A DNA stretch of 64,000 nucleotides from Aquila chrysaetos chrysaetos. Taxonomy: Eukaryota; Chordata; Aves; Accipitriformes; Accipitridae. Position 1 is the first letter of the stretch, and each line of letters opens with the position of its first letter. The notes beneath the pieces are model-generated. The model ran no database searches. It was given only the letters and a program-made list of their open reading frames with translations, and was not told the origin of the DNA. Where the stretch lies: the NCBI RefSeq assembly GCF_900496995.4, contig NW_024470381.1:858687-922686 (forward strand), read 5' to 3'. Positions 48,398-57,589 of this stretch are shown here, piece by piece. A program made the position numbers and the translations under genes.

Positions 48398-51001
48398 TCA
48401 CGTGCGGGTGTCCAAGCTGTCCATGTACTCCTGCAGCGCCTGCAGCCGGGCGTCGATCTCGGCCAGCTCGGCCGAGGGCTCCTCGTAGTGGTTCTCTGCA
48501 GGGGGGGCAGAGGAAAATAGGGTAAAAAAAGCCTGAATTGGCAGGGGGAGCACTCTAAAAATGCAGGGGCAGGGGGCAGCTCACCTTTACCAGGGCGCTT
48601 GCCAGCAGAGCTGCCTGTGGGTGGTTTGTGGCCGGCAGCCGGGCGAGGGACCTGGGGGTGGAGGGAGGCGGTAGGGTAGCACCAATGTGTGTCTCCCCCA
48701 CCACCACAGTCACCCTGCTTTGGGGGTGCAGGGGGGGACCCCAAAAAGAGAGGTGGTGGTCCCAGGAGTCTGGGCAGCCACTCACCGTGCTGGGGCCGTT
48801 GGAGGACGAGGCGCTCAGGGGTCTCCGGGTACGGCTCACCCTCCTGCCCCTGCCCAAAGTGGGGGGGGGGGGTTTAAGGGGTGCCTGGGGTGGGGCTCAG
48901 GGTGCCCTGGGGAACCCAGGCATCCTGCCCCCACCCCCCCTGGTGCTTACCTGGGGGGCAGGGGCTCGGAGCGCTCATCAGCTTCACTGCCGGAGCTCAC
49001 TGCCGAGCGCCGGCTCCGGAAGCTTTCGGCTGCAGGGACAAATGGGGGGAGCAAGCAAGCTTAGGGAAGAAGGAGCCCCAGCACCCAGTGGGTGCCCCCC
49101 CACCCACCCCAGGGTGCCCCCCACCCACCCCTCGTGTTCTCCACTCACCTGAAGAGCTGCGGCCGTGGCTTCTCGCCGGGCTGGTGCTGCCAAAAGCCGC
49201 CCCGCGCCGCTGGCTGCACCCAAGGAAGACAGTGGCGAGGGGTGGGGGGACAGAGGGAGGCTCCCCCCCCCCAACCCCCTAGGCAGTGAGGGAGGCAGGG
49301 GACGGTGACAACCCTGGTGTCACCGCTTACTTTTTCAGCTCGGTCTCCTTCTGCCGGCGCTGCCGGGCTCTGACGAAGGCAGTGGGGTCGAAACGTGCCG
49401 GGCGGGGGCCTGGCAGGGAGGGGGCGAATGCTGTTGTGTCCGTCCCATGTGTGTCCCCTGCCTCCACAACACTCCACATGTGTCCCCAAGTGTCCCTTAC
49501 CTGCGGGCGATGGGGACCGCGCTGGTGGATGACCCTGACTACCACCGCGACTCTCTCGAGATGTCGAGCGCGGCGGCCAGGCACGTGATGGAGAACATCG
49601 GTCCTGGGAACGAGGGGCCGTGCCGACGGGCGTCCGGCAGCTGCCGAGGGGACCAGTGCCATGAGGTGGGGGGACAACACACGGGGGGGCACCCCAGGCT
49701 CATGGGGGGGGGCCCCCAGGCACCCCACCCTGGCCTCACCCCCTCTTGCAGGAGGCCAACTCGGCCGTCAGGCTCTTCACCCGGAGCTGCAGCCTCCACT
49801 CTGACGCCTTCGCCTCCGCCAGCTGCGAGGAGAAGGGGATCGGAAAAGTTCACCACACCGCCAGTGACCCCCCGCCCCAGCGGCATCAGCAGCCCCCAAC
49901 CGGTGGCAACCCACCTCGGCAGTCAGCTGCCGGTGTTCACGTTGGTGCCGGGCTTTCTCCCGCAACAACTCATCCTCCAAACGTCTCGCCGCTCGTTGCA
50001 GCGCCATTGTTGTCGCCGTCCCACCATCCGGCTCTCGCCGTAGTGCCGCTTCTGCCGCCCGTTTCTCCTCCAGCGCCTGCTGCAGCCTGGTGGGAGGTGG
50101 CGGGGGCGTGTTTTTGGGGGGGGGGTCCCTGCGCTCTGACCATAAGACGGGTTTCCTGAGCTCTTCCCACGTCACTCACTCATCCCGCAGGCGCCGGATC
50201 TCAGCGTCTCGGCGATCCTCCCCGTGCCGAGCTCGGAGCTGCGCCAGCTCATCCCTCAGCTCCCGCACCAGTTTGCGCAGGGCGGCAGGATCCGGCCTCC
50301 CCATGTAGGGCAGCGGCAGCGGGTAGTGGATTCTGGGGGAGGTGGGGGGGAACCGGACACGCAGTGGGGTGACGGTGATGTCCCCTCTGCTGTGTCCCCC
50401 CGCCTGGTGTGTTGTGTCCCCCCCTCTCCATGTCACCTGTCAAACTCAACGGAGTAGACGAGGATGAGGTAACGCTTGGTGCTGAGCGGGGAAGCAGCAG
50501 AAGCAGGGGGCCGGGTGATTGCCCCCACTTTCCGACTACGTAGGGTTTCCAGGTCAGCGTAGGTGAGCAGCTCAAGGCTGACGGACTCGCTGCTCTGCGG
50601 AGGGGAAAAGTTTGGGGGGGGGGAGAGGCTGAACCCCCCCTCGAAACGCCGTGGTGATGGGGTGGGGGGAGTGGCGCTGATCTCACCTGCATCAGTGCCG
50701 ACTCCAACATGCTGCAGAAAATCCCAAACTGCTTGAAATTCCCCGTTTTGTGGGTCAGGTCCTCGATGACTGCGAGGAAGAGGAGAGCTTTGGTTGGTCA
50801 GCGTTCATGGGGGGGGGTCTCCTCAGTCTGTGTGTGTCCCTCCCGAGACTTACAGGCGGCATCGAACTCGCCCCTCCACTGGTCAGCGGTGAGGTGAGCC
50901 TCCACCTCCACCTCCAGTGCCGACCGGGCGAGGGTCAGCCGGACAGTGTGCCCGCCGTGCCGGAAGGCGCAGTCGGCCTGAAGATACCGTGGCTCTCCCA
51001 T
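48398..51001 (-). CDS. CCDC61: CCDC61 (VFL3), centriole/basal-body protein
   Basis: Paralogue of SAS6/XRCC4-fold proteins; it acts at centriolar satellites, basal bodies and in spindle assembly. Thirteen exons: 50854-51001, 50687-50769, 50437-50594, 50180-50332, 49915-50086, 49740-49822, 49501-49640, 49331-49409, 49149-49213, 48951-49029, 48786-48843, 48585-48651 and 48398-48495. Total 1383 nt, 460 residues, no frame break. The N-terminal head domain shows TADQWRGEFDAAFIEDLTHK, NFKQFGIFCSMLESALMQ, LELLTYADLETLRSRKVG and RYLILVYSVEFDRIHYPLPL. Coiled coils follow (RLRDELQQALEEKRAAEAAL; RLEDELLREKARHQREHRQL). The tail has an SR-like basic stretch, PARFDPTAFVRARQRRQKET, SFRSRR and the conserved end AEIDARLQALQEYM. 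The start at 51001 follows a TTTGCAG acceptor, so exon 1 is untranslated, near 51600. Tail-to-tail with BLOC1S3. Confidence 0.96.
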
Positions 51002-51500
51002 GGTGCTGCAAAGGAGGCGGGGGGGAATCTGCAGGGTGGGGGGCACCCTTGGGAGCCAGGGGGGCACCCCCAGGAGATGGGAGGGGGCACGCCTAGGAAA
51101 GGCGATCCAGGTTCAAGGGGCTTGGGGGCCGGGGGGGGTGGATTCTAGGGTGGTGGGTGCATGGGGGGGGGCGGAATTGCTGGGCGGGGGGGGGGAAGAG
51201 CAGATTTTGGGGGGATGCTGATGAGGGGGGCAGGAGGGGAGGTAACCGGAGGGGACCCCAGGGCATTGGGGGAGCAGAGCTTTGGGGGCGGGGGGGGACC
51301 TTGAAGGGGTAGAGGGAGCACAAAGGGATACGGGGGGAGCCCAGGGCTGGGGGCCTGCTTGGGGAAGGAGGGGGGAGCCCAGGGTTTGGGGGGGGTGTTT
51401 TGAGGGACTCCGGGGAGGGCCGGGGGCTGTTCTGGGGGTGCCGGGGGTGGCCCCGGGCCCGGAGGGCTGTTTAGCGGCAGATACCGGGGGAAGCCCGGGC
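51002..51500 (-). other. CCDC61: CCDC61 5' UTR intron
   Basis: Very G-rich on the plus strand, with no coding exon or well-defined tandem unit. Repeated GGGGGGG tracts every 15-25 bases would be C tracts in the transcript. Confidence 0.6.
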
Positions 51501-51539
51501 CCGGGGGGGGGGATGCTGGGGGCCGGAGGGGCCCCCCCC

Positions 51540-51880
51540 CGGCCGGTCACCGGGCCGAGGGAGGGAGCAGGCCCCGGGTACAGCCCGAGGGACCCGGCCC
51601 CGGTCCCGTTCACTCACCGCCCGCCGCGCTCCTTCGTCGCCTCAGCCGCAACCCCGCCCCCCCGGCAGCCCTGCTCCCGCCCCATTGGCCGGTCCCTCCT
51701 AGTTCCGCCGTCTCATTGGCTCCTGCCGCCGCCTGTCACCTTACGCCCCGCCTCCCCGCAGGAGGCCGTTAGCCGCTTCCCGCACCCTCTTGCTGCCCTC
51801 CGGCCTCCCGCTCCTATTGGCTGTCAGGCGGAGCCCGCCTCCAACCTCCGCTGCATCATTGGATGCTGCGGCTGTCAGTC
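51540..51880 (-). promoter_or_regulatory. CCDC61: CCDC61 CpG promoter with four CCAAT boxes
   Basis: Plus-strand ATTGG (minus-strand CCAAT) occurs at about 51684, 51715, 51816 and 51859, each in an NF-Y-like context (CCCATTGGCC, CTCATTGGCT, CCTATTGGCT, ATCATTGGAT). The region is CpG-rich and lies just upstream of the inferred first exon of CCDC61. Spacing of the first two is about one nucleosome-free half-turn multiple (30-31 bp). Confidence 0.65.
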
Positions 51881-51899
51881 ATTTCCCCTGGGAAGGGGA

Positions 51900-52204
51900 G
51901 GAGCGACCCTTGCCTGTGGCGCCCCCTGCTGGGAAGGAGTGGCGAGTTCGACGCCGGCGCCGGGGTGGCCCCGCCCTCTTTCATTCATCGCGCCGTGGCC
52001 CCGCCCCTTCGCCATTGATAACTGCGACGCCCAGCTCCATTCATGCCCGCGGCGAGCACGGAAGCGGGGGGACGGGGGCGGGGTGGGGGGACATGGAAGA
52101 CGGGCGACCCCTGGGGCTGGGGGATGAGTAGGGGTCGGGGGGCGAGGACGTGACGGTGGGGGCGGGGCACAGACAAGGGTGGGGCAACTGAACCTCGAAT
52201 CAGT
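51900..52204. other. CCDC61-NOVA2 intergenic spacer
   Basis: GC-rich spacer upstream of CCDC61 and beyond the NOVA2-like poly(A) signal. Two near-copies of GTGGCCCCGCCC occur at 51965-52008. No gene recognised. Confidence 0.5.
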
Positions 52205-52210
52205 TTTATT
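52205..52210 (-). promoter_or_regulatory. Poly(A) signal of the NOVA2-like gene
   Basis: On the minus strand AATAAA lies about 350 nt after the NOVA2-like terminal stop at 52560, so the locus still has a plausible 3' end. Confidence 0.6.
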
Positions 52211-52559
52211 AATGGGGGGGAGAACCCCCAAATTGGGCAAATATGTACAGAAAGAAGGGGAGGGGCGGGGCGGGGTGTCCCCAATATCCCCAACACTCGT
52301 CCAGTGCCCCCCGTCCATGTCATGGGGTGCTGCCCTGCCCCCCAAGGGTGTGTCACACCCCCCACCCCCCATGGTCCATCAGATACCTGGGTGATGCCAC
52401 CCCTGGGATGACACTGTGGGGCCACCCAAGAGTGCTGGAGGGATGCCACCTTTCCTGGGGTGACACCTTGGGTGCCAAAACCATGGCTGTTGACCACCCA
52501 AGAGACCTTTGGAGATGCCACCATGGTCATGGGACACCCCAGCCACTGGGTGACCAGCC

Positions 52560-53527
52560 CTAGCCCACTTTGGGCAGGTTGGTGGTGCTCACACCCTGCT
52601 TGTAGGTGACATGTTGGCTGATGAGATACTGGGTGGCTTGGGTGGCAGCGGGGGGGACCCGTGATTGTGACTTTGTGGTTGCGCGTGCCGGGGATGGAGT
52701 CACCCTTCTTGGAGATCTGGATCCGGGTGCCTGTCAGCTCCTGGTACTCCACCAAGGTCTTCCCCCCCTTGCCCAGGATGGCACCCACCACGTTCTCTGG
52801 CACCACGATCTCCACCAGCTCCTTGGTGCCCTCAATCAGCTTCTCAGGTGCCAAAAACGAGCTGGTGGCCACTAAGGGAATGGTGGCAGTGGCCACGGGG
52901 GCCAAGTAACCATTGGTGGTGGGCAACAAACCCAAGGCAAAGGTGGGCACCACCAGGCTGGCAACCGCATCGTTCGCATAGGAAGCCAAGAGGTTGGTGG
53001 CTGCTGCCAGATTCACACCAGTGACCACCACTGCTGAACCCAAGCCCAGCCACACCGCTGCATTGTAACCATAACTGGCTAAGGTGTTCAAGGTGGTGCC
53101 GATGGCCAAACGTGGCCAAACCAGGTTTTACCTGCTGCTGGTAAAACCAGGAGCGCTGGTGAAGGCACCCAAAGTGCCAGGCGCACCCAAGATGGCAGCG
53201 GTTGAGTGCAAGGTGTCTGTGGAGCTGGAGTAGGGCGAGCCGGTGGGATTGGAGTTTGCCACTAGCCTGGTGATGTTGGCATAGCTGACGTTGAGACAAC
53301 TGTTGTTCTGTGGATCCTCCTGGATCTTGCGGATGATGATGTAGATGGTGACGTGGAGCTGGGTGGATTTGCCGTTGACCATCACCACCCACTCCTGGAG
53401 CTTGAGACCCTCTGGCTTCTGGTTGAGCTGCACCCAAGCCCCCAATTTCTCCATGACAGTCTTTGCTGTCGCCCCCCCCTTTGCTGATGATGAGCATCGT
53501 CGTGCTGTTGGGCACGATTGGCTTGGC
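52560..53527 (-). CDS. NOVA2: NOVA2-like KH RNA-binding protein, last exon, interrupted
   Basis: NOVA proteins are neuronal splicing regulators that bind YCAY clusters through three KH domains. The exon starts after a C-rich acceptor at 53528 with AKPIVPNST, exactly where NOVA last exons start, and ends [15 protein letters not shown] plus TAG. KH2 is recognisable ([32 protein letters not shown]) but diverged; its GxxG loop GKGG reads SKGG. A spacer follows with [10 protein letters not shown] and NLLASYA. KH3 is well kept ([38 protein letters not shown]). The frame is broken three times: an extra base in the 8-C run at 53472-53479, an extra base in the 7-G run at 52650-52656, and an in-frame TAA near 53126 inside a short hairpin. 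NOVA proteins are normally almost invariant in vertebrates, so this is either a decaying NOVA2 or a poorly assembled, fast-evolving one. Confidence 0.85.
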
Positions 53528-53534
53528 CTGGGGG

Positions 53535-53910
53535 GGGGGGGGTTAAGTGGGGGGTGGGGACTGGGGGGGCTGGGGGACATGGGGGGGCTGAGGGCTATGG
53601 GGGGCTGGGGCTATGGGATGAGGATTATGGGGCCATGTGGAGTTGGGGGGTATGGGGCTGGGGGCTGTGGGAACAGGGGCCATGGGGCCATATGGGGCTG
53701 GGGTCTATGGGGCCATGGGGGGCTGGGGACTATTGGGGCTGGGGGGCTATGGTGGGCTGGGGCTATGGGATGAGGATTATGGGGCCACAGCAGGCTTGGA
53801 AGGGTATGGGGATGAGGGCTATGGGGGGCTGGGGCTATAGGGCAATGGGAACTATTGGGGCTGGGGGCTATGGGGCCATGGGGGGCTGGGGGCTATGGGG
53901 GGCTGGGGAG
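53535..53910. repeat. GGGGCTATGGGG minisatellite upstream of the NOVA2-like last exon
   Basis: Units of about 12-26 bp on GGGGCTGGGGGCTATGGGG. It fills the space where the KH1 exons would be expected. It is followed by a G-rich stretch (about 53960-53998) and then GC-rich unique sequence to 54290 with no KH1 similarity. Confidence 0.85.
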
Positions 53911-54297
53911 GGGGGGTCCCCGCCGGGACGCGGCCGCGCTGGTTCAGCACCACGGACAGCGGGGGGGGGGGGGGGGGGGGGGGGATCGGGGGGGGGGGCG
54001 ACTACTGAGGGGCGGAGCCACGGAGGGGCGGGGTACCCGATGCCCCGCCCCCCCGTGCTGACTACAGTGCCATGGCAACGGCTCCATCACCTGGGTACCA
54101 CCTCCGTTGCCACGGCAACGACCCCAGCAACGAGGGCGGGGCCAATCCCACGAGGGCGGGGCCATCCTCGACCCGTATACCCCCAGCCCCTCCCAGCCCC
54201 TATAGGCTCCCCCCGCCATCCCCGGGACTGCCCCCGGAGCCCCCGGAGGCTCCGGGGCCGGTCCCGGGGATGACGGGGGGGTCCCGGGGGTCTTCAC

Positions 54298-54366
54298 CGC
54301 CGGTCTGGGAGCCCTTGGTGCTGGAGGCCTCCGGGGGGGGTCCCGCTTACGGGAGTCGGGGGGGGG
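54298..54366 (-). CDS. NOVA2: Candidate N-terminal exon of the NOVA2-like gene
   Basis: On the minus strand PPDSRKRD, then (after one shift in the 8-G run at 54333-54340) PPEASSTKGSQTG, followed by a possible GTGAAG donor at 54297. This matches the NOVA N-terminus, which in NOVA1 reads PPDSRKRPLEAPPEAGSTKR. No ATG is found just upstream, and no KH1 exon lies between here and 53527. The short length of the match leaves doubt. Confidence 0.5.
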
Positions 54367-54559
54367 TCCAGGGGGCACCGGCAGCGGCGGGGCGGGGCGA
54401 GGACGGAGAAGGGGCGGAGCCAGAGAGGGATGGGACCGCCCCCGCCCGACAGCGCGGGGGGCCGTGGCCTAAGGAGGGGGAGCGCTCCGCTTCACTGGGC
54501 TTCGGGAGGGGAGCGGGGCTTTGCCCAGGGAGGTGTCTGGTGGGCGGGGTCGGTGTCAA

Positions 54560-54900
54560 AGGGGCGGGGCCGGAGGGGATCCAGGATCCCTCGCGCGGGC
54601 GCTGCCGCTCACGTGGGCTCTGCCCCTGATACACGCGGCCGGCGGCCACGCCCACGGCTGGCGGCCACGCCCCTACACCGTCCAGCGGCCACGCCCTCCT
54701 TCCCCGCCCCTCTCTGTCAGCCCCGCGCGCATGCGTGCCCTCTCCCCAACCCCGTGCACCGGCGCAGGCTCGCTCCCCGCCCCTTGCGCAGGCGCACTGG
54801 CCGCCCACCGCCCCGCGCAGGCGCAGTGGCCGCTGCCCCCCCCCCCCCCCAGTCCCTCCCGCCGTCCCGCCGCGCTCAGGCGGTCCCTTTAAGGCGCGCG
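54560..54900 (+). promoter_or_regulatory. IRF2BP1: CpG-rich region, probable IRF2BP1 promoter
   Basis: Several GCGCAGGCGCA-like elements (54750-54835, including CTTGCGCAGGCGCACTGGCC) and GCGGCCACGCCC repeats (three, 54640-54690) resemble NRF1 and SP/KLF sites. The distance to the IRF2BP1 ATG is about 650 bp, mostly a minisatellite. The same region could serve the minus-strand NOVA2-like gene. Confidence 0.5.
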
Positions 54901-54919
54901 CGTTCGGTATGTAACGGGG

Positions 54920-55445
54920 GGGAGGGATACGACACACGACCTTGGGGGGGGGGCGGGGCGGGGCGCTCTGAGGGGACCTTCTGGAGGGACCCTGTGAGGG
55001 GGTTGTGCTAAGGGGGGACCCTCTGAGGGGGCTGGGGGGGGGACACACGACTCTGAGGGGACATTCGGGGGGGGCTGAGCTGAGGGGGGACCCTGTGAGG
55101 GGTCTTTGCTGGGGGGGGGGTCTTTGAGGGGACCTTCTGGGGGGGCTGAGCTGAGGAGGGACCCTGTGAGGGGTCTTTGCTGGGGGGGGTCTTTTAGGGG
55201 ACGTTCTGGGGGGGCTGAGCTGAGGTGGGACCCTCCAAAGGGACTCTGAGGGGTCTTTGCTGGGGGGGCAATCTGAGGGGACCTTCTGGGCGACCCTGGG
55301 GAGGGGACGGGACGGGACTTTGAGGGGACCTTTTGGGGGGGCTGAGCTGAGGGGGGACCCTGCGAGGGGGCTCTGAGGGGTCTTTGCTGGGGGGGGGGGA
55401 CTCTGAGGGGGGACCCACTGAGGGGCCCCTCTGAGGGGTTTCTGC
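54920..55445. repeat. Minisatellite upstream of IRF2BP1
   Basis: Composite unit of about 60-70 bp made of CTGAGGGGACCTTCTGG, GGGGCTGAGCTGAGGGGGGA and CCCTGTGAGGGGTCTTTGCT, about seven copies. It ends 100 bp before the IRF2BP1 ATG, so it is probably in the 5' UTR or proximal promoter. Confidence 0.85.
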
Positions 55446-55545
55446 ACAGAGGGCCCCACCCAGGGGTCCCCCCCGAGGAGTACCCGCTGAGAGAGAGCCC
55501 TGCAGGAGCGGCCTGCACTGAGGAAAGGGTCCCGGCGGCCCCGCC

Positions 55546-56688
55546 ATGTCGTGGCGGCGGCAGTGGTGTTACCTGTGCGACCTACCCAAAATGCCCTGGG
55601 CTGTGGTGTGGGACTTCAGCGAGGCCGTTTGCCGCGGCTGCGTCAACTTTGAAGGCGCCGACCGTATCGAACCGTTGTTGGAAGCCGCCCGTCGCCTCCG
55701 GCACAGCCACGCCAAAAGCCAGCACCATGATGCCGTGCCGATACCGCGCCTGGCCGAGGGGCTAAATCGCCCTGGGGAAACAACAGCCGAGCGCCATGGG
55801 CCATCGGTGCCAGTGCCATGCCGCCCACGCGACGTCGAGTGTTTGGCGGAGTTGAGCGAAGCCATGCGCGGTCGCGCTGAGGACTGGCCGGGAAAGCCGC
55901 CGGCGGTGCGGGAACGCTTGGCCGCCCTCGCCGGCTGTGCTCCCTTCAACGTCCGCTTCCGTAAGGACCATGCATTGGTGGGACGAGTCTTCGCCTTCGA
56001 CGCCGCGCCCCGGCCCGGCTTTGAGTTCGAGTTGAAGCTCTTTGCCGAATACCCCTGCGGTTCCGGCAGCGTCTATGCCGGCGTGCTGGGCCTGGCAAAG
56101 CAGATGTTCCAGGATTGCCTCCGGGCACCCGGCAAAGCCATTTCGTCTGGCTACAAGTACCTGGAATACGAGAAGCGGCAGGGCAGCGGAGATTGGCGTC
56201 TGCTGGGTGAACTCTTCACCGAAGCTGTCCGCTTCTTCCGCCACCCGCCGGCTCCCGAAGCCTTGCCACAGCAGTATCTGCTGCCTCCGCCGATGCCACT
56301 GCCACGTCGCCGTCGCAAAGCTTCACCGGAACCAGATGAACCGCCACTGCACCGGCAGCACCCGCCGGGTGAAACTTCACCCGGTGAACCGCCTGGCGTT
56401 CGTCGCCCGGCGGAGGATTTGATGTCGCCGATGTTGTGTTGCGGTTTGTGCCGGCAACGGTTGGAGGACACCCATTTCGTGCAGTGCCCCTCGGTGCCAG
56501 CGCATCGGTTCTGTTTCCCCTGCGCCCGTCGTGCCATCCGGGCACGGGGTGCCGGCGGGGAGGTGCACTGTCCCAGCGGGGGCCGATGTCCCCTGGCTGG
56601 ATCCGGCCTCCCCTGGGCCTTCATGCAGGGCGAGATCGCCGCCATTTTGGCCGGGGACGTCCGTGTCAAGAGGGAAAGGGACCCCTGA
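55546..56688 (+). CDS. IRF2BP1: IRF2BP1, IRF2-binding corepressor (short form)
   Basis: Nuclear corepressor that binds IRF2; the RING has been linked to E3 ligase activity. Single intact coding exon, 380 residues against about 584 in human. Residues about 3-45 are the IRF2BP zinc finger (WCYLCDLPKMPWAVVWDFSE, then CRGCVNFEGADRIE). The middle homology block runs CLAELSEAMRGRAEDW, APFNVRFRKDHALVGRVFAF, ELKLFAEYPCGSGSVYAG and GYKYLEYEK. RRRRKASPEP and the C-terminal C3HC4-type RING follow (CGLCRQRLEDTHFVQCPSVP, HRFCFPCAR, CPSGGRCPL), ending VKRERDP. The size difference comes from loss of the low-complexity linkers after the zinc finger and before the RING; all folded parts are present. The ATG has CCGCCATGT context. 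Intronless coding exon, as in mammals, in the same orientation as SYMPK. Confidence 0.96.
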   Translation: MSWRRQWCYLCDLPKMPWAVVWDFSEAVCRGCVNFEGADRIEPLLEAARRLRHSHAKSQHHDAVPIPRLAEGLNRPGETTAERHGPSVPVPCRPRDVECLAELSEAMRGRAEDWPGKPPAVRERLAALAGCAPFNVRFRKDHALVGRVFAFDAAPRPGFEFELKLFAEYPCGSGSVYAGVLGLAKQMFQDCLRAPGKAISSGYKYLEYEKRQGSGDWRLLGELFTEAVRFFRHPPAPEALPQQYLLPPPMPLPRRRRKASPEPDEPPLHRQHPPGETSPGEPPGVRRPAEDLMSPMLCCGLCRQRLEDTHFVQCPSVPAHRFCFPCARRAIRARGAGGEVHCPSGGRCPLAGSGLPWAFMQGEIAAILAGDVRVKRERDP

Positions 56689-56694
56689 GGGACC

Positions 56695-57335
56695 CCCCCC
56701 CCCCCCGATGGACCCCCAACCCCACCAAATGACCCCGATCCTGCTAAGGGACCTGGGACCCCCTGACGGACCCCCAACCCTACTGAGGGACCCAGGACCC
56801 CCAAAGGGACCCCCAACCCCCCCAGGGGACCCCTAACCCTGCTGAGGGACATGGGACCCCCCCAAGGGATCTCTGACACTGTGGAGGGTCTCCCACCTCC
56901 CCCGAGGGACCCCCAACCCTGCTGAGGGACCACTGACCCTGCTGACAGACCCAGGACCCCCCAAGGGACCCCAGACTCCCTGAAGGGACCCCAGACCCCC
57001 CCAAAGGACACTCAATCCCTCTGAGGGACCCCCAACCCTGCTGAGGGACTCCTGACCCCACCAAGGGACCTGGGACCCCGCCAAGGGACCCCCAACTCTG
57101 TTGAGGGACCCTTGACCCCACCAAGGGACCTGGGACCCTCCCCCAGAGAACGCCTGCCCCTCCTCCCCCCCCTCCCGAGGGACCCCTGACCCCACCAAGG
57201 GACCCAGGGCCCCCCCAAGGGACACTCAGCCCCTCCTGAGGGACCCTGATCCTGCTGAGGGACCCAGGACCCCCCCAACGCTGTTGAGGGTCCCCCGCTC
57301 CCCCCAAGGGACCCCCAACCCTGCTGAGGGAACCC
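56695..57335. repeat. Minisatellite in the IRF2BP1 3' UTR
   Basis: About 640 bp of GACCCCCAACCCTGCTGAGG units (about 20-40 bp, combined with GACCCAGGACCCCCCAAGG). The CTGAGGGACC core resembles the array upstream of the gene. Confidence 0.85.
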
Positions 57336-57526
57336 CCCCCAAAGGGCCCCCCCCCCCCTCCGCACCCCGCCTCGGTTTCCCCCCAGGCGTTGTTTTGGGA
57401 GGCCCTACCATAACCCGCCCCGCCCCCCCCCCGGGTAGGGGGGTGACAAGTGCCTGTCCCCTGGGGGGTGTGGGTCCCCGAAGCTCTGTTGGGGTTTTTT
57501 TGGGCGGGGGGGACGGCTTTTTGGTC

Positions 57527-57532
57527 AATAAA
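57527..57532 (+). promoter_or_regulatory. IRF2BP1: IRF2BP1 poly(A) signal
   Basis: AATAAA about 840 nt after the stop, followed by a TTTGTTTTGGGG downstream element. Confidence 0.75.
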
Positions 57533-57589
57533 GCGACGTTTGTTTTGGGGGGGGTTTGGTTAAGCCGCGACTTGGCTGGGGAGGGGGCG

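Noticed and set aside
54347-55459. 370-codon minus-strand proline/serine frame
   Set aside because: It translates the IRF2BP1-upstream minisatellite. Only the short PPDSRKR part near 54343-54366 is considered, as NOVA-like.
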